A DNA stretch of 64,000 nt from Maridesulfovibrio bastinii DSM 16055 (GCF_000429985.1 NZ_AUCX01000018.1:50200-114199), one strand, 5' to 3'. Positions 21,766 through 31,849 are shown, counted from the stretch's first letter. Notes: generated by a model from the letters alone, not told the origin. A program made the numbers and translations.

Positions 21766-22386
21766 ATGGCTACCATTACTATATATGATCAAACGAAAAA
21801 GGAAGTAGGGAGCATGGATCTCGCTTCGGAAATCTTCGAGGTTCCCGTTAAGCCCGAGATCATGCACCTGGTAGTCCGTGCTCAGCTCGCTTCAAAAAGA
21901 AGCGGCACTCATGCTACAAAAAATCGTAGCTTGAAAAGAGGCGGCGGTGCCAAGCCATGGCGTCAGAAAGGAACTGGTCGTGCTCGTTCAGGATCAACCC
22001 GTTCTCCTCTGTGGCGCGGCGGTGGAATCGTATTCGGTCCACAGCCCCGTGACTACTCCTTCAAGGTAAATAAGAAGGTTCGTCGTCTTGCACTCAAGAT
22101 GGCCCTTACATCCAGACTCAATGACGAAAGCCTTATGGTTTTGAAAGGTATCGACCTTCCAGAAGCTAAGACCAAGCTCTTCGCAGAAGTCGTAGACGCT
22201 CTCGGTCTCAAGAAGGCCTTGATTATTGTCAAGGATGCTGATAATAAACTCCTCCTTTCTGCGAGGAATATTCCTGGCATCAAAATGATCTCTGCCGACC
22301 AGCTGAATGTTTATGACATTCTCAGCCATCGTCAGCTTGTGATCGTTGAAAATGCAGCACAGGATCTGCAGGAGAGGTTGAAATAG
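21766..22386 (+). CDS. rplD: 50S ribosomal protein L4
   Basis: A 206-aa protein that lines the exit tunnel; in E. coli it represses the S10 operon by binding its leader. The tunnel-loop motif KPWRQKGTGRARSGS is intact. The structured leader ahead of rpsJ makes L4 one candidate ligand. rplW follows after 2 nt. Confidence 0.98.
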   Translation: MATITIYDQTKKEVGSMDLASEIFEVPVKPEIMHLVVRAQLASKRSGTHATKNRSLKRGGGAKPWRQKGTGRARSGSTRSPLWRGGGIVFGPQPRDYSFKVNKKVRRLALKMALTSRLNDESLMVLKGIDLPEAKTKLFAEVVDALGLKKALIIVKDADNKLLLSARNIPGIKMISADQLNVYDILSHRQLVIVENAAQDLQERLK

Positions 22387-22388
22387 TC

Positions 22389-22679
22389 ATGGACTATACT
22401 CAGATTCTTATCAAACCGGTCATTTCGGAAAAGGCCACCGACATCAAAGAGGCATCTAACCAGATCGCCTTTTACGTGCTTCCCGATGCCAATAAGACTG
22501 AAGTCAAAAAAGCTGTTGAAGCTGCTTTTGATGTTAAAGTCGAGGCAGTCCGCATTGTGCGTAAGCAGTCCGCTCTTCGCAAGAAGTACGGCCGCGTTGT
22601 CGGCAAAGTATCCGGCTACAAAAAGGCTTATGTCAAATTGCAGTCCGGAGATAAAATTGAATTCTTCGAGGGAGTGTAA
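22389..22679 (+). CDS. rplW: 50S ribosomal protein L23
   Basis: A 96-aa protein at the tunnel exit and docking site for trigger factor and SRP. It has the start motif ILIKPVISEKAT and KKAYVKLQSGDKIEFFEG at the C-terminus. Overall length and fold pattern are normal. It is tightly spaced in the S10 operon, 2 nt from rplD and 3 nt from rplB. Confidence 0.98.
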   Translation: MDYTQILIKPVISEKATDIKEASNQIAFYVLPDANKTEVKKAVEAAFDVKVEAVRIVRKQSALRKKYGRVVGKVSGYKKAYVKLQSGDKIEFFEGV

Positions 22680-22682
22680 GAG

Positions 22683-23513
22683 ATGGCTATTCGTAAACTG
22701 AAACCGACTTCTGCAGGTCGCCGGTTCCAGACCGTCTCCACTTTTGAGGAGATTTCAAAGTCTGCACCGGAAAAAGCTCTTTCAAAGGGCTTGACTAAAA
22801 AGGCAGGTAGGAACAGCAACGGCCGGGTAACATCCCGTCGTCGTGGCGGCGGCAACAAGCGTCTTTATCGTTTTGTTGACTTCAAGCGTAATAAGCTTGA
22901 TATCCCCGCTACTGTTTCAGCTATAGAATATGATCCCAACAGAAGCGCACGCATCGCACTGCTTAATTACGCAGATGGTGAAAAGCGTTATATCCTTGCT
23001 CCTGTCGGCCTCAATGTAGGCGACAAGATCCTTTCTGGTGAAGGAGCTGATATCAAGCCCGGTAATGCTCTTGTTCTCAAGAACATCCCTGTTGGTACGA
23101 TCATTCACAATATTGAATTGCATCCCGGCAATGGCGGACAGTTCTGCCGTGCAGCCGGTACATACGCCCAGCTGGTCGCTAAAGAAGGCAAATATGCCCT
23201 TTTGCGTATGCCCTCAGGCGAAGTACGCAAGGTTCTCGCAACCTGCTGTGCTACCGTTGGACAGGTTGGAAACATCCACCATGAAAATATTACCATCGGT
23301 AAAGCTGGACGTAACCGCTGGCTCGGTCGTAGACCTAAAGTCAGAGGTGTTGCTATGAACCCGATCGATCATCCGCTTGGCGGTGGTGAAGGTCGTAGCG
23401 CCGGTGGTAGGCACCCTGTCTCTCCGTGGGGTATGCCTGCGAAGGGATACAAGACCCGCAAAAAGAAGAAACCTTCTTCCAAGCTCATTGTTAAACGCCG
23501 CGGGCAGAAGTAG
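22683..23513 (+). CDS. rplB: 50S ribosomal protein L2
   Basis: A 276-aa protein needed for subunit association and peptidyl-transferase assembly. [16 protein letters not shown] lies near the N-terminus. The conserved [13 protein letters not shown] with its functional histidine region lies near residue 225. The C-terminus is very basic ([17 protein letters not shown]). Confidence 0.99.
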   Translation: MAIRKLKPTSAGRRFQTVSTFEEISKSAPEKALSKGLTKKAGRNSNGRVTSRRRGGGNKRLYRFVDFKRNKLDIPATVSAIEYDPNRSARIALLNYADGEKRYILAPVGLNVGDKILSGEGADIKPGNALVLKNIPVGTIIHNIELHPGNGGQFCRAAGTYAQLVAKEGKYALLRMPSGEVRKVLATCCATVGQVGNIHHENITIGKAGRNRWLGRRPKVRGVAMNPIDHPLGGGEGRSAGGRHPVSPWGMPAKGYKTRKKKKPSSKLIVKRRGQK

Positions 23514-23522
23514 GAGACTGTA

Positions 23523-23804
23523 ATGCCAAGATCACTGAAAAAAGGCCCGTTTATCGATGATCATCTGCTGAAAAAGGTCGTCAAGGCTCAGGATTCCGGA
23601 GACCGTAAAGTTATCCAGACCTGGTCACGCCGTTCCACTATCATTCCTGAAATGGTAGGACTGACCTTCGCAGTACATAATGGCCGTAAGTTTATTCCTG
23701 TCTTTGTTACTGAGAACATGGTAGGACACAAGCTGGGTGAATTTTCCCCGACTCGTACCTATTATGGTCACGTAGCAGACAAAAAAAGCAAGGCCAAACG
23801 CTAG
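23523..23804 (+). CDS. rpsS: 30S ribosomal protein S19
   Basis: A 93-aa 30S head protein that contacts S13 and the A-site tRNA. It begins [18 protein letters not shown] and includes [14 protein letters not shown] and [15 protein letters not shown], all standard. It starts 9 nt after rplB. Confidence 0.98.
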   Translation: MPRSLKKGPFIDDHLLKKVVKAQDSGDRKVIQTWSRRSTIIPEMVGLTFAVHNGRKFIPVFVTENMVGHKLGEFSPTRTYYGHVADKKSKAKR

Positions 23805-23817
23805 AAGGTGCTAAGCA

Positions 23818-24150
23818 ATGGAAGCTAAAGCTGTTGCAAAATATATGCGTATCTCCGCAAGGAAGGTACGTTTGGTAGCGGAAAACATCAAAGGGAAGCC
23901 TGTTGAGGAAGCGATGAACATCTTAAAGTTCACCCCTAAAAAGGGCGCTGAAATGCTCAACAAAGTGCTTTATTCTGCCGTATCCAATGCAGAGCAGATG
24001 CCCGGAGTGGATGTTGACGCTCTTCTCGTAGACAACGTTATTATTAACGAAGGTCCTACATGGAAGAGAATTCAGCCCAGGGCTATGGGTCGTGCTTACA
24101 GAATACGTAAACGTACGAGCCATATAACCGTCGTAGTAAAAGAAATGTAG
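23818..24150 (+). CDS. rplV: 50S ribosomal protein L22
   Basis: A 110-aa protein whose beta-hairpin lines the exit tunnel constriction. The conserved RISARKVRLVAENIKGK and the hairpin GPTWKRIQPRAMGRAYRI are present with no deletion of the kind linked to macrolide resistance. It is 13 nt after rpsS. Confidence 0.98.
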   Translation: MEAKAVAKYMRISARKVRLVAENIKGKPVEEAMNILKFTPKKGAEMLNKVLYSAVSNAEQMPGVDVDALLVDNVIINEGPTWKRIQPRAMGRAYRIRKRTSHITVVVKEM

Positions 24151-24159
24151 GGTAGTGTC

Positions 24160-24801
24160 ATGGGTCAGAAAGTACATCCATATGGTTTTAGACTCGGTTA
24201 CACCAAGAACTGGGTTTCAAGGTGGTACTCGAGTAAAGACTATCCGGCTTTTGTCTTTGAAGATGATAAAATTCGTAAGTACGTCAAAAAGAAAATCTTC
24301 CATGCAGGCGTTGCTAAGATTGAAATCGAACGCGCCGGTGGTAAGATCCGTCTGATCGTACACACTGCACGTCCCGGTATTGTTATCGGACGTAAGGGTG
24401 TAGAGATTGAAAAGCTTCGCGACGAACTTCGCAAAAAATTCGACAAAGAATTCTCCCTTGAAGTAAGTGAGATTCGTCGTCCTGAAACCGATGCTCAGCT
24501 CGTAGCAGAAAGCATCGCTCAGCAGCTGGAACGCCGTGTTGCATTCCGTCGTGCCATGAAGCGCACTGTCGGTCTCGCAATGAAATTCGGCGCAGAAGGC
24601 ATTAAGGTTTCCTGCGGCGGACGTCTTGCCGGAGCAGAAATCGCACGTACCGAATGGTACCGCGAAGGTCGTGTTCCTCTTCAGACTCTTCGTGCAGACA
24701 TCGATTACGGTGTAGCACGCGCCAGCACCACTTATGGTGTTATCGGCGTTAAGGTCTGGATTTTCAAAGGCGAAATTCTTGATCATGAGGTGGAACAGTA
24801 A
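24160..24801 (+). CDS. rpsC: 30S ribosomal protein S3
   Basis: A 213-aa mRNA-entry protein with helicase function. The N-terminal KH domain contains [20 protein letters not shown], and the C-terminal domain [20 protein letters not shown]. Its TAA stop overlaps the rplP ATG by one base, indicating translational coupling. Confidence 0.98.
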   Translation: MGQKVHPYGFRLGYTKNWVSRWYSSKDYPAFVFEDDKIRKYVKKKIFHAGVAKIEIERAGGKIRLIVHTARPGIVIGRKGVEIEKLRDELRKKFDKEFSLEVSEIRRPETDAQLVAESIAQQLERRVAFRRAMKRTVGLAMKFGAEGIKVSCGGRLAGAEIARTEWYREGRVPLQTLRADIDYGVARASTTYGVIGVKVWIFKGEILDHEVEQ

Positions 24802-25214
24802 TGCTCGCACCGAAAAAAGTTAAATTCCGTAAAAGGCAAAAAGGTCGCCTGAAGGGTAAAGCTCTTCGTGGTTCAACCATTGCTTTTGGTGATATCGCTA
24901 TCAAGGCTCTTGAGCACGGAAAACTGAGCAGCAACCAGATTGAAGCTGCTCGTATCGCCATCATGAGACACATCAAGCGTGGCGGTCAGGTTTTCATCAG
25001 GGTTTTCCCTGATATGCCCATTACTGCTAAACCTGCTGAAGTCAGACAGGGTAAAGGTAAAGGTGCTCCTGTAGGTTGGGTTGCCCCGATTAAACCCGGT
25101 CGCATCCTCTACGAAGTTAAGGGCGTTGATCTCGCTCTTGCCAAAGAAGCTTTGACTCGTGCTTCTCATAAGCTGTCTGTTAAAACTCAGATAGTGGTTA
25201 AGGAGGCTTTGTAA
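24801..25214 (+). CDS. rplP: 50S ribosomal protein L16
   Basis: A 137-aa protein next to the A site. It has [17 protein letters not shown] at the start, the conserved arginine region [20 protein letters not shown], and [16 protein letters not shown]. It is coupled to rpsC by a 1-nt overlap and abuts rpmC with no gap. Confidence 0.98.
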   Translation: MLAPKKVKFRKRQKGRLKGKALRGSTIAFGDIAIKALEHGKLSSNQIEAARIAIMRHIKRGGQVFIRVFPDMPITAKPAEVRQGKGKGAPVGWVAPIKPGRILYEVKGVDLALAKEALTRASHKLSVKTQIVVKEAL

Positions 25215-25409
25215 ATGAAAGCATCAGAACTTCGTGAACTTGATACCACGCAGCTGAGTGAAAAGCTTGATGAATTCAGAAAAGAGCTTTTCAATCTCCG
25301 TTTTCAGCACGCAACTGCGCAGCTTGAAAACACTCAGAGGATTTGCGTTGTTAAAAAAAGCATCGCAAGAATCCAGACCATTCAGCGCGAAAAGCAACTG
25401 GGAGCATAA
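25215..25409 (+). CDS. rpmC: 50S ribosomal protein L29
   Basis: A 64-aa two-helix protein near the exit tunnel, part of the trigger-factor docking area. The motif [21 protein letters not shown] is close to the family consensus. It starts directly after the rplP stop codon. Confidence 0.97.
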   Translation: MKASELRELDTTQLSEKLDEFRKELFNLRFQHATAQLENTQRICVVKKSIARIQTIQREKQLGA

Positions 25410-25412
25410 GCC

Positions 25413-25679
25413 ATGGCAGAGCTTAATATAAATGGAAACAGGCGTATGCTGATCGGCAAAGTTGTCAGCGACAAGGCCGACAAGACAATTGTCGTTCTCG
25501 TTGAGACTCTGGTCAAGCATCCCCTGTACAAGAAATACATCCGTCGCCGTACTAAGTTTATGGCTCACGATCCTGCCAATGACTGCAAGATCGGCGATAA
25601 GGTGCAGATTGTCGAATTCCGCCCCCTGAGCCGTCGGAAAAGGTGGCATCTGGATAAAATACTGGAAAAAGCAGTTTAA
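25413..25679 (+). CDS. rpsQ: 30S ribosomal protein S17
   Basis: An 88-aa primary binding protein of the 30S body with OB fold. It has [29 protein letters not shown] and the C-terminal [18 protein letters not shown] pattern in short pieces. It is 3 nt from rpmC. Confidence 0.97.
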   Translation: MAELNINGNRRMLIGKVVSDKADKTIVVLVETLVKHPLYKKYIRRRTKFMAHDPANDCKIGDKVQIVEFRPLSRRKRWHLDKILEKAV

Positions 25680-25691
25680 AGGGGTATAGCC

Positions 25692-26060
25692 ATGATTCAG
25701 GTAGAATCCAACCTCGACGTGGCCGACAACTCTGGTGCCAAAAAAGTATCTTGTATCAAGGTACTTGGTGGTTCCAAGAGGCGCTATGCCACAGTCGGAG
25801 ACATTATAGTAGTTTCCGTCAAGGAAGCGATGCCCCATTCCAAAGTGAAGAAGGGCGCCGTGATGAAAGCTGTTGTTGTACGTACCACTAAAGAAATTGG
25901 ACGTCCCGACGGCACTTACATCAAGTTCGACAATAACTCTGCCGTTCTTCTGAATAACTCTTTAGAACCTGTAGGGACTCGTATTTTCGGTCCCGTAGCT
26001 AGAGAACTGAGGCTTAAAAGCTTCATGAAAATCGTTTCTCTGGCACCAGAGGTTCTTTAA
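25692..26060 (+). CDS. rplN: 50S ribosomal protein L14
   Basis: A 122-aa protein at the subunit interface; its conserved surface is the target of the silencing factor RsfS. It starts [18 protein letters not shown] and contains [11 protein letters not shown] and [13 protein letters not shown]. It begins the classical spc half of the block, though no promoter is evident in the 12-nt gap. Confidence 0.98.
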   Translation: MIQVESNLDVADNSGAKKVSCIKVLGGSKRRYATVGDIIVVSVKEAMPHSKVKKGAVMKAVVVRTTKEIGRPDGTYIKFDNNSAVLLNNSLEPVGTRIFGPVARELRLKSFMKIVSLAPEVL

Positions 26061-26087
26061 AACCTTATCAATAGTAGGTTAAACGGC

Positions 26088-26405
26088 ATGAACAAAATAC
26101 ATGTTGATGACAAAGTCATGGTCATCGCCGGCAAGGATAAGGGGAAGATCGGCAAGGTTCTCAAGATAAACCGCAAGAAGGACGTAGTCCTGGTGGAGCA
26201 GGTGAACATGGTTTCACGGCACACAAAGCCGAATCCCTATGCAAATCAGCCCGGCGGTATCGTTGAGAAAGAAGCCCCTCTCCATATCTCCAACATTCAG
26301 GTTGTGTGCCCTTCGTGCACAAAAGCAACCCGCGTTGGAGTTCGTGAGACCGAAGACGGAAAGAATATCCGTTTTTGTAAAAAATGTAACGAAATCATCG
26401 ACTAG
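26088..26405 (+). CDS. rplX: 50S ribosomal protein L24
   Basis: A 105-aa assembly initiator with an N-terminal KOW motif ([16 protein letters not shown]). The C-terminus carries two Cys pairs (CPSC and CKKC), which could hold zinc; these are absent from the E. coli protein but present in many other bacteria. The gap from rplN is 27 nt. Confidence 0.97.
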   Translation: MNKIHVDDKVMVIAGKDKGKIGKVLKINRKKDVVLVEQVNMVSRHTKPNPYANQPGGIVEKEAPLHISNIQVVCPSCTKATRVGVRETEDGKNIRFCKKCNEIID

Positions 26406-26414
26406 GGTTTTGCG

Positions 26415-26954
26415 ATGACACGTCTCGAAAAAATATATACGGACAAGGTCAGCCCGGCCCTTCAGAAGGAATTCGGGTACAAGAGCTCGATGGAAATCCC
26501 TTGCATAAAGTCGGTTTCCCTCAATATCGGGTTCGGCGAAGCTAGCCAGAACGCAAAGCTCATAGACGGCGTTGTAGCTGAACTGACTGCAATAGCAGGT
26601 CAGAAAGCAGTCGTCACTCGTGCAAAGAAGTCCATCGCAGCATTCAAACTGCGTGAAGGTATGCCTGTAGGCAGCCGTGTTTCTCTTCACAGAGATTTCA
26701 TGTGGGACTTCCTTGACAAGCTTATGAGCTTTGCTCTCCCGCGTGTTCGCGACTTTCGCGGCATCCCGGACAAGGGCTTTGACGGACGCGGTAACTTCAC
26801 TCTCGGTATCAAGGATATTACCATATTCCCTGAAATCACCGTAGACGAAGTTGAAGTGCCTAAAGGGCTGAACGTGACAATAGTCACCTCCGCTAAAACA
26901 GATAAAGAAGGCAAGATGCTCCTCGAGCTTCTTGGAATGCCCTTCAAGAAATAA
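26415..26954 (+). CDS. rplE: 50S ribosomal protein L5
   Basis: A 179-aa protein that binds 5S rRNA and contacts P-site tRNA. The sequence [20 protein letters not shown] and the C-terminal [20 protein letters not shown] match the family. ATG 26415 lies 9 nt after rplX. The order L24-L5-S14-S8 is the usual spc order. Confidence 0.98.
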   Translation: MTRLEKIYTDKVSPALQKEFGYKSSMEIPCIKSVSLNIGFGEASQNAKLIDGVVAELTAIAGQKAVVTRAKKSIAAFKLREGMPVGSRVSLHRDFMWDFLDKLMSFALPRVRDFRGIPDKGFDGRGNFTLGIKDITIFPEITVDEVEVPKGLNVTIVTSAKTDKEGKMLLELLGMPFKK

Positions 26955-26966
26955 GGAGGAGTCGTT

Positions 26967-27152
26967 GTGGCCAGGACAGCGTTAAAGGTCAAGGCTTCAC
27001 GCAAACCTAAATTTAAGGTTCGCGCATATAACAGATGCCCCATCTGCGGACGTCCCAAGGCTTTTCTTAGAAAATACGGTCTTTGCCGTATCTGCTTTAG
27101 AGAAAAAGCCCTTGCGGGTGAACTGCCCGGCGTGCGTAAAGCCAGCTGGTAA
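26967..27152 (+). CDS. rpsN: 30S ribosomal protein S14, zinc-binding type Z
   Basis: A 61-aa short S14 with the CPICGRP and CRICF zinc knuckles (two CxxC pairs). This is the C+ form rather than the long zinc-free form seen in E. coli. The GTG start is supported by AGGAGG 6-7 nt upstream. It is needed for 30S head assembly. Confidence 0.97.
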   Translation: MARTALKVKASRKPKFKVRAYNRCPICGRPKAFLRKYGLCRICFREKALAGELPGVRKASW

Positions 27153-27167
27153 TCAAGGAGTTTTAAA

Positions 27168-27551
27168 ATGCCTGTTGTCGATCCAATCGCCGATATGCTG
27201 ACCCGCATTCGTAATGCACAGAATGCTTCCCACAAAGAAGTACGCATTCCGGGTTCTAAAATAAAAATGGCTATCGCCGGGATTCTTAAAGAAGACGGAT
27301 TCATCACTGATATCGCTGAAGATAACGGTGAAATCCTCTGCACTTTGAAATATGCTGATGGCAAGCCGCTCATTAACGGCATGAAGAAAATCAGCACTCC
27401 CGGACGCCGTAAATTTGTTGGTGTTGACGAAATACCTAGTGTCCTCAACGGACTCGGTATCTGCATCCTTTCCACTTCCAAGGGCGTTCTTGACGGCATT
27501 AAAGCTAAGGCTGAAAATGTCGGCGGTGAGCTCTTGTGCGAAATTTGGTAG
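27168..27551 (+). CDS. rpsH: 30S ribosomal protein S8
   Basis: A 127-aa primary binder of 16S rRNA helix 21; in E. coli it represses the spc operon. It begins with the typical [15 protein letters not shown]. The C-terminal [14 protein letters not shown] and GGELLCEIW are standard. The 15-nt gap from rpsN carries AAGGAG. Confidence 0.98.
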   Translation: MPVVDPIADMLTRIRNAQNASHKEVRIPGSKIKMAIAGILKEDGFITDIAEDNGEILCTLKYADGKPLINGMKKISTPGRRKFVGVDEIPSVLNGLGICILSTSKGVLDGIKAKAENVGGELLCEIW

Positions 27552-27564
27552 TGAGGTTTTAAAA

Positions 27565-28101
27565 ATGTCCAGAATTGGAAATAAAGCCATACAAATACCT
27601 TCAGGAGTGGAAGTTAAAGTCGGTGCTGATAACGTAACCGTTAAAGGCCCTCTGGGGTCTATCTCCACTCCCGTCAACTCAATGGTCACTTACACAGTGG
27701 CTGATGGAGTTGTCGAGGTTGGCCGTACTGGTGATACCCGTCAGGAACGTGCTCAGCACGGTCTCCGCCGTACCCTTCTTGCTAACTGCATTGAAGGTGT
27801 TACAAAGGGATTTACTAAGTCACTTGAGGCCATAGGTGTTGGATATAAAATATCTGTCCAGGGAAAAAACGTCGTTCTGAACGTCGGTTTCTCCCATCCT
27901 GTGAACTTCCCTCTGCCTGATGGCATTGATGCCAAGGTAGATGGTGGTAAACTGTCTATCAGCGGCGTTGACAAGCAGCTCGTAGGTGAAGTCGCCGCGA
28001 CCATGCGCAGGGTACGTCCGCCCGAACCTTATAAGGGTAAGGGTATCAAGTACGTCGACGAACAGATCAGACGTAAAGCCGGTAAGTCCGGTAAGAAATA
28101 G
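27565..28101 (+). CDS. rplF: 50S ribosomal protein L6
   Basis: A 178-aa protein near the sarcin-ricin loop. ATG 27565 gives the usual SRIGNKAIQIP start; the frame extends 50 codons upstream into rpsH and that part has no L6 similarity. The C-terminal motif RPPEPYKGKGIKYVDE is conserved. Confidence 0.98.
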   Translation: MSRIGNKAIQIPSGVEVKVGADNVTVKGPLGSISTPVNSMVTYTVADGVVEVGRTGDTRQERAQHGLRRTLLANCIEGVTKGFTKSLEAIGVGYKISVQGKNVVLNVGFSHPVNFPLPDGIDAKVDGGKLSISGVDKQLVGEVAATMRRVRPPEPYKGKGIKYVDEQIRRKAGKSGKK

Positions 28102-28110
28102 GATAGAGCC

Positions 28111-28458
28111 ATGAAAATGACTAAAGACCAGGCCAGACGCCGCAAAAAAATCCGTATCCGCAAAAAAATCAGTGGTACTGGAGATCGTCCGCGTCTCGTC
28201 GTTTTCCGTTCCAACAAGCACATTTACGCTCAGCTTGTAGATGACGTGCTTGGAAAGACTATTACCGCTTCTTCTACAGCATCCCTCAAAGATGTTAAGC
28301 TCACTTGCGACGGAGCAATCGCCGTAGGTAAAGATATAGCTGAAAAGGCCAAAGGCCTTAACGTAGAAAAGGTAGTCTTTGACCGTAACGGATATATCTA
28401 TCACGGCAGGGTCAAGGCCCTTGCAGACGCCGCTCGTGAGGGTGGCCTGAAATTCTAA
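28111..28458 (+). CDS. rplR: 50S ribosomal protein L18
   Basis: A 115-aa 5S rRNA-binding protein. The basic N-terminus with [15 protein letters not shown] is followed by [20 protein letters not shown]. The start could be ATG 28111 or 28117, two residues apart. Spacing of 4 nt to rpsE implies co-translation. Confidence 0.97.
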   Translation: MKMTKDQARRRKKIRIRKKISGTGDRPRLVVFRSNKHIYAQLVDDVLGKTITASSTASLKDVKLTCDGAIAVGKDIAEKAKGLNVEKVVFDRNGYIYHGRVKALADAAREGGLKF

Positions 28459-28462
28459 GCTA

Positions 28463-28966
28463 ATGGGATTATCCATGGAACAGAATGAACTGGGTCTGAT
28501 TGAAAAAATCGTTTACCTCAATAGAGTAGCAAAAGTTGTTAAAGGCGGTAGAAGGTTTTCCTTCAGTGCTCTCGTTGTCGTAGGCGACGGTAAAGGACAA
28601 GTCGGTTATGGACTTGGTAAGGCAAATGAAGTTCCCGAAGCTATTCGTAAAGCTTCTGAAGCTGCAAGAAAAAGTATGATCAGTGTACCTCTTCTTGACG
28701 GAACTCTTCCTTACGAAGTACTTGGCCGTTTCGGAGCCGGACGCGTCATGTTGAAGCCCGCATCTAAAGGTACCGGAATTATCGCCGGTGGTCCTGTGCG
28801 TGCTGTAATGGAAGTAATCGGCGTTCACGATATTCTTACCAAGGCTATCGGTACCAACAACCCTCACAACGTACTTCGCGCCACTGTGGCCGGACTCGCA
28901 TCCCTCCGCAGTGCTGATGAAGTTTCCCAGCTCCGTGGAAAGACAGTTGTGACTCCCAGAAAGTAG
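28463..28966 (+). CDS. rpsE: 30S ribosomal protein S5
   Basis: A 167-aa protein important for decoding accuracy and the mRNA entry helicase. The dsRNA-binding fold has [19 protein letters not shown], and the C-terminal half has the conserved [19 protein letters not shown] 28463 is taken; ATG 28475 (EQNELGL) is an alternative four codons in. Confidence 0.97.
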   Translation: MGLSMEQNELGLIEKIVYLNRVAKVVKGGRRFSFSALVVVGDGKGQVGYGLGKANEVPEAIRKASEAARKSMISVPLLDGTLPYEVLGRFGAGRVMLKPASKGTGIIAGGPVRAVMEVIGVHDILTKAIGTNNPHNVLRATVAGLASLRSADEVSQLRGKTVVTPRK

Positions 28967-28979
28967 GAGGGGGACCATA

Positions 28980-29153
28980 GTGCTTAAAGTTAAACTCGTA
29001 CGCAGCAGATACGGTCATAATCCCTCTCAGAGGAAAACAATCGCTGCTCTCGGTCTGCATAAAATCAGACAGGAGAAATCCTTTGAAGACACACCGGCAG
29101 TTCGCGGTATGATCAAAAAGGTAGAGCACCTTGTGGAGGTAACTGAATCATGA
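28980..29153 (+). CDS. rpmD: 50S ribosomal protein L30
   Basis: A 57-aa protein that starts with GTG at 28980, 5 nt after GGAGGGGG. It reads LKVKLVRSRYG at the start and TIAALGLHKIR in the middle, the L30 hallmark. Its TGA stop overlaps the rplO ATG in an ATGA, so the two are translationally coupled. Confidence 0.96.
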   Translation: MLKVKLVRSRYGHNPSQRKTIAALGLHKIRQEKSFEDTPAVRGMIKKVEHLVEVTES

Positions 29154-29596
29154 GGCTGCATGAATTATATCCGTTCCCCGAGGAACGCAAAAACCGTAAA
29201 CGCATAGGTCGCGGCAGCGGCTCCGGCTGGGGTAAAACAGCCGGCCGTGGACATAAAGGTCAGAACGCCCGCTCCGGTGGTGGTGTTCCCGCCTACTTTG
29301 AAGGTGGTCAGATGCCTATTGCCCGTCGTCTTCCTAAGCGTGGATTCAAGAATCCTTTCCGCGAAGAGTATGTTGCTCTTAATGTTGGAATGATTGTTGA
29401 AGCCTTCGAAGGTAAAACCGAGATTTCCATTGATGAGATTTACGAACGCGGCCTTTGTAAAAGAGGCGCACTCGTTAAGGTTCTCGGTATGGGTGAAGTA
29501 AACGCAGCGGTAACCATTGAAGCTCATCGTTTCAGTGCATCCGCAACCGATAAAATCACCAAGGCCGGTGGTACGGCTAAAGCTCTGGAAGGATAA
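29150..29596 (+). CDS. rplO: 50S ribosomal protein L15
   Basis: A 148-aa late-assembly protein. The glycine- and arginine-rich N-terminal arm (KRIGRGSGSGWGKTAGRGHK) and GGQMPIARRLPKRGF are typical. It overlaps rpmD by 4 nt and precedes secY by 2 nt. Confidence 0.98.
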   Translation: MRLHELYPFPEERKNRKRIGRGSGSGWGKTAGRGHKGQNARSGGGVPAYFEGGQMPIARRLPKRGFKNPFREEYVALNVGMIVEAFEGKTEISIDEIYERGLCKRGALVKVLGMGEVNAAVTIEAHRFSASATDKITKAGGTAKALEG

Positions 29597-29598
29597 TT

Positions 29599-30915
29599 GT
29601 GGCATTGTCTGGAGTAGATAATATTGCCCGTCTGCCTGAACTGAAGAAAAAGCTCCTTTGGACTTTTCTTCTTCTGGCTGTCTACCGGATCGGGATTCAT
29701 ATCCCGGTTCCGGGAGTAGACAGTTCAGCATTGGCCGATTTTTTTGAGAGCGTGTCTAACACGCTCTTCGGCCTTTTTGACATGTTTTCAGGCGGCGGGT
29801 TGCGTAACCTGTCCATTTTCGCGCTGGGCATCATGCCCTATATCTCTGCGTCAATCATTATTCAACTTCTCACTGTTGTAAGTCCTGAGCTTAAAAGACT
29901 AAGCAATGAAGAAGGTGCGCAGGGACGCAAGAAAATCACCCAGTACACCCGCTACGGAACTGTCCTTATTACTTTAGTGCAGGGATTCGGAATAGCTGTA
30001 GGTTTGGAAAGTATGTCCAGCCCTACAGGTGCTTCTGTTGTCCTGCATGCAGGTTGGGCATTTCGCGGCATAACCATATTGACTTTGACTGCAGGTACCA
30101 TTTTCCTTATGTGGCTCGGTGAACAAATGACCGACCGCGGTATCGGAAACGGTATCTCTATGATCATTTTCGCAGGTATTGTCGCTAAGTTGCCTTCAGC
30201 AATTTTCAATACCGTAAGACTCATGAAAGCTGGTGAAATCTCACTTTTCATTTTGCTTCTTGTCGCAGCGGTGATGATCGCTATTCTTGCTTTCATCGTT
30301 TATATGGAAAGGGGACAGCGCAGAATACCAATTCATTACGCCAAGCGTATGATGGGACGAAAAATGTTTGGGGGCCAGACAACACATCTGCCTCTTAGAA
30401 TCAACACCGCAGGTGTTATTCCTCCCATTTTTGCATCCAGTATTCTGATGTTTCCTGCTACATTGGCCACTTTTTCTAATGTTGAGTGGCTTAAAAAGGT
30501 ATCGTCTTACTTTACTCCTGACTCCATAATTTATAATATAGTTTTTATCGCACTGATTATTTTCTTCTGTTATTTCTACACAGCGATCATGTTTGATCCT
30601 AAAGGAATTTCAGAAAATATTCAGAAGCAGGGCGGTTTTATCCCAGGAATACGCCCCGGTGTAAAAACCAGAGAGTATATTGACAAGGTCTTGACCAGAA
30701 TTACTCTTTGGGGTGCATTTTATGTCGCCGCGATTTGCGTTATCCCTATCCTGCTTATCAAACAGTTTAATGTACCGTTTTATTTTGGTGGTACTGCGCT
30801 TTTGATTGTGGTAGGAGTCGCCATGGACTTCATGGGCAAGATTGAGTCCTATCTGATTTCCCGTCAGTATGAAGGATTAATGGGTAAGGGAAGCAAACTT
30901 AAGGGAAGGCACTAG
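29599..30915 (+). CDS. secY: Preprotein translocase subunit SecY
   Basis: A 438-aa pore of the Sec translocon with about ten membrane spans. It begins at GTG 29599, with the conserved amphipathic start LPELKKKLLWTF. The plug region and RIGIHIPVPGVD follow TM1, and the cytoplasmic loop with ERGQRRIPIHYAKRM, which docks SecA and ribosomes, lies in the middle. The spc location is universal. Confidence 0.98.
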   Translation: MALSGVDNIARLPELKKKLLWTFLLLAVYRIGIHIPVPGVDSSALADFFESVSNTLFGLFDMFSGGGLRNLSIFALGIMPYISASIIIQLLTVVSPELKRLSNEEGAQGRKKITQYTRYGTVLITLVQGFGIAVGLESMSSPTGASVVLHAGWAFRGITILTLTAGTIFLMWLGEQMTDRGIGNGISMIIFAGIVAKLPSAIFNTVRLMKAGEISLFILLLVAAVMIAILAFIVYMERGQRRIPIHYAKRMMGRKMFGGQTTHLPLRINTAGVIPPIFASSILMFPATLATFSNVEWLKKVSSYFTPDSIIYNIVFIALIIFFCYFYTAIMFDPKGISENIQKQGGFIPGIRPGVKTREYIDKVLTRITLWGAFYVAAICVIPILLIKQFNVPFYFGGTALLIVVGVAMDFMGKIESYLISRQYEGLMGKGSKLKGRH

Positions 30916-30917
30916 CC

Positions 30918-31685
30918 TTGAAAAAATATAGAGGAATTTACCTCAAAAATGATAAAGAGATTGGCCTCATGCGTGAGGCCAATCGTCTTGTTTCTGTAAT
31001 CCTTGATATGCTGGGCGAAACTATTAAGCCCGGCATTTCGACTATGGACCTTGAAAATGTTGCTGTTAAAGCATGTGAAGATTTCGGGGTACAACCTGGT
31101 TTTAAAGGATATCAAGGATTTCCATTTGCTCTTTGCTGTTCAGTAAATGAAGAGATTGTACATGGTTTTCCTTCTGAAAAAAGAATCTTGAATGAAGGTG
31201 ACATTGTCAGTATTGACATGGGCGTTGTTTATAAAGGCTTCAATGGCGATTCAGCGAGAACTTATCCTGTTGGAAAGGTCGCTCCTGAAACCCAGCAGCT
31301 CCTTGACGTCACCCGTGATTCTTTAATGAAAGGAATAGAACAGGTTAAAGCCGGTAATAATCTTTATGATGTATCAAAAGCCATTCAGGACTATGCTGAA
31401 TCCTTTGGTTTTGGTATTGTAAGAAGATATGTCGGTCATGGCATCGGTCGTAACTTGCACGAAAAGCCTGAAATACCTAATTTTGTTCCGGCAGGTCTGC
31501 CTGGTGTGACTTTACGCACCGGTATGGCTCTTGCCATTGAGCCTATGGTTACTCAGGGCTCTTATGAAGTTGAAGTGCTGCCTGACAATTGGACGGCAGT
31601 AACCAAAGACCGCAAACTTGCTGCTCATTTTGAACATACTGTTGCTGTTACAAGTGACGGTGCTGACATTCTGAGCATCTCATAA
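30918..31685 (+). CDS. map: Methionine aminopeptidase type I
   Basis: A 255-aa enzyme that removes the initiator methionine from nascent proteins. The five metal ligands are visible: D in SIDMG, D in NGDSARTYPVG, H in GHGIGRNLHEKP, E in AIEPM and E in FEHTVAVT. The start is TTG 30918, 2 nt after the secY stop. A zinc-finger extension is absent, so it is the short type Ia form. Confidence 0.97.
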   Translation: MKKYRGIYLKNDKEIGLMREANRLVSVILDMLGETIKPGISTMDLENVAVKACEDFGVQPGFKGYQGFPFALCCSVNEEIVHGFPSEKRILNEGDIVSIDMGVVYKGFNGDSARTYPVGKVAPETQQLLDVTRDSLMKGIEQVKAGNNLYDVSKAIQDYAESFGFGIVRRYVGHGIGRNLHEKPEIPNFVPAGLPGVTLRTGMALAIEPMVTQGSYEVEVLPDNWTAVTKDRKLAAHFEHTVAVTSDGADILSIS

Positions 31686-31707
31686 ATATTTTTTGTTTTA
31701 TAAGAGC

Positions 31708-31736
31708 TTGCACTTTAAAAAAAACTCTTGTATAAA
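31708..31736 (+). promoter_or_regulatory. Promoter of the rpmJ/alpha operon
   Basis: TTGCAC (31708-31713), a 17-nt A-rich spacer and TATAAA (31731-31736) make a good sigma-70 promoter, 22 bp after map. The predicted leader is about 145 nt. Confidence 0.75.
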
Positions 31737-31787
31737 CACTCGTTCAAATTTCGCGGCAACGAAAGAAAGACTGGCATGGAAAGTTTT

Positions 31788-31849
31788 CAACTGCCTTTTT
31801 AGCCGGGCAGTTGGGCCTTCATAGGCTGCAACCGGCTAGCTCCCGGTTG
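31788..31849 (+). promoter_or_regulatory. Two-hairpin leader ahead of rpmJ
   Basis: CAACTGCC pairs with GGCAGTTG (31788-31795, 31806-31813), and CAACCGG with CCGGTTG (31829-31835, 31843-31849). Both lie between the promoter and rpmJ. In E. coli the alpha operon leader is bound by S4; this is a position-based analogy, not a matched structure. Confidence 0.5.

Noticed and set aside
26687..27499. 270-codon minus-strand ORF opposite rplE-rpsN-rpsH
   Set aside because: It runs antisense to three certain ribosomal genes and has no ribosome site or domain.
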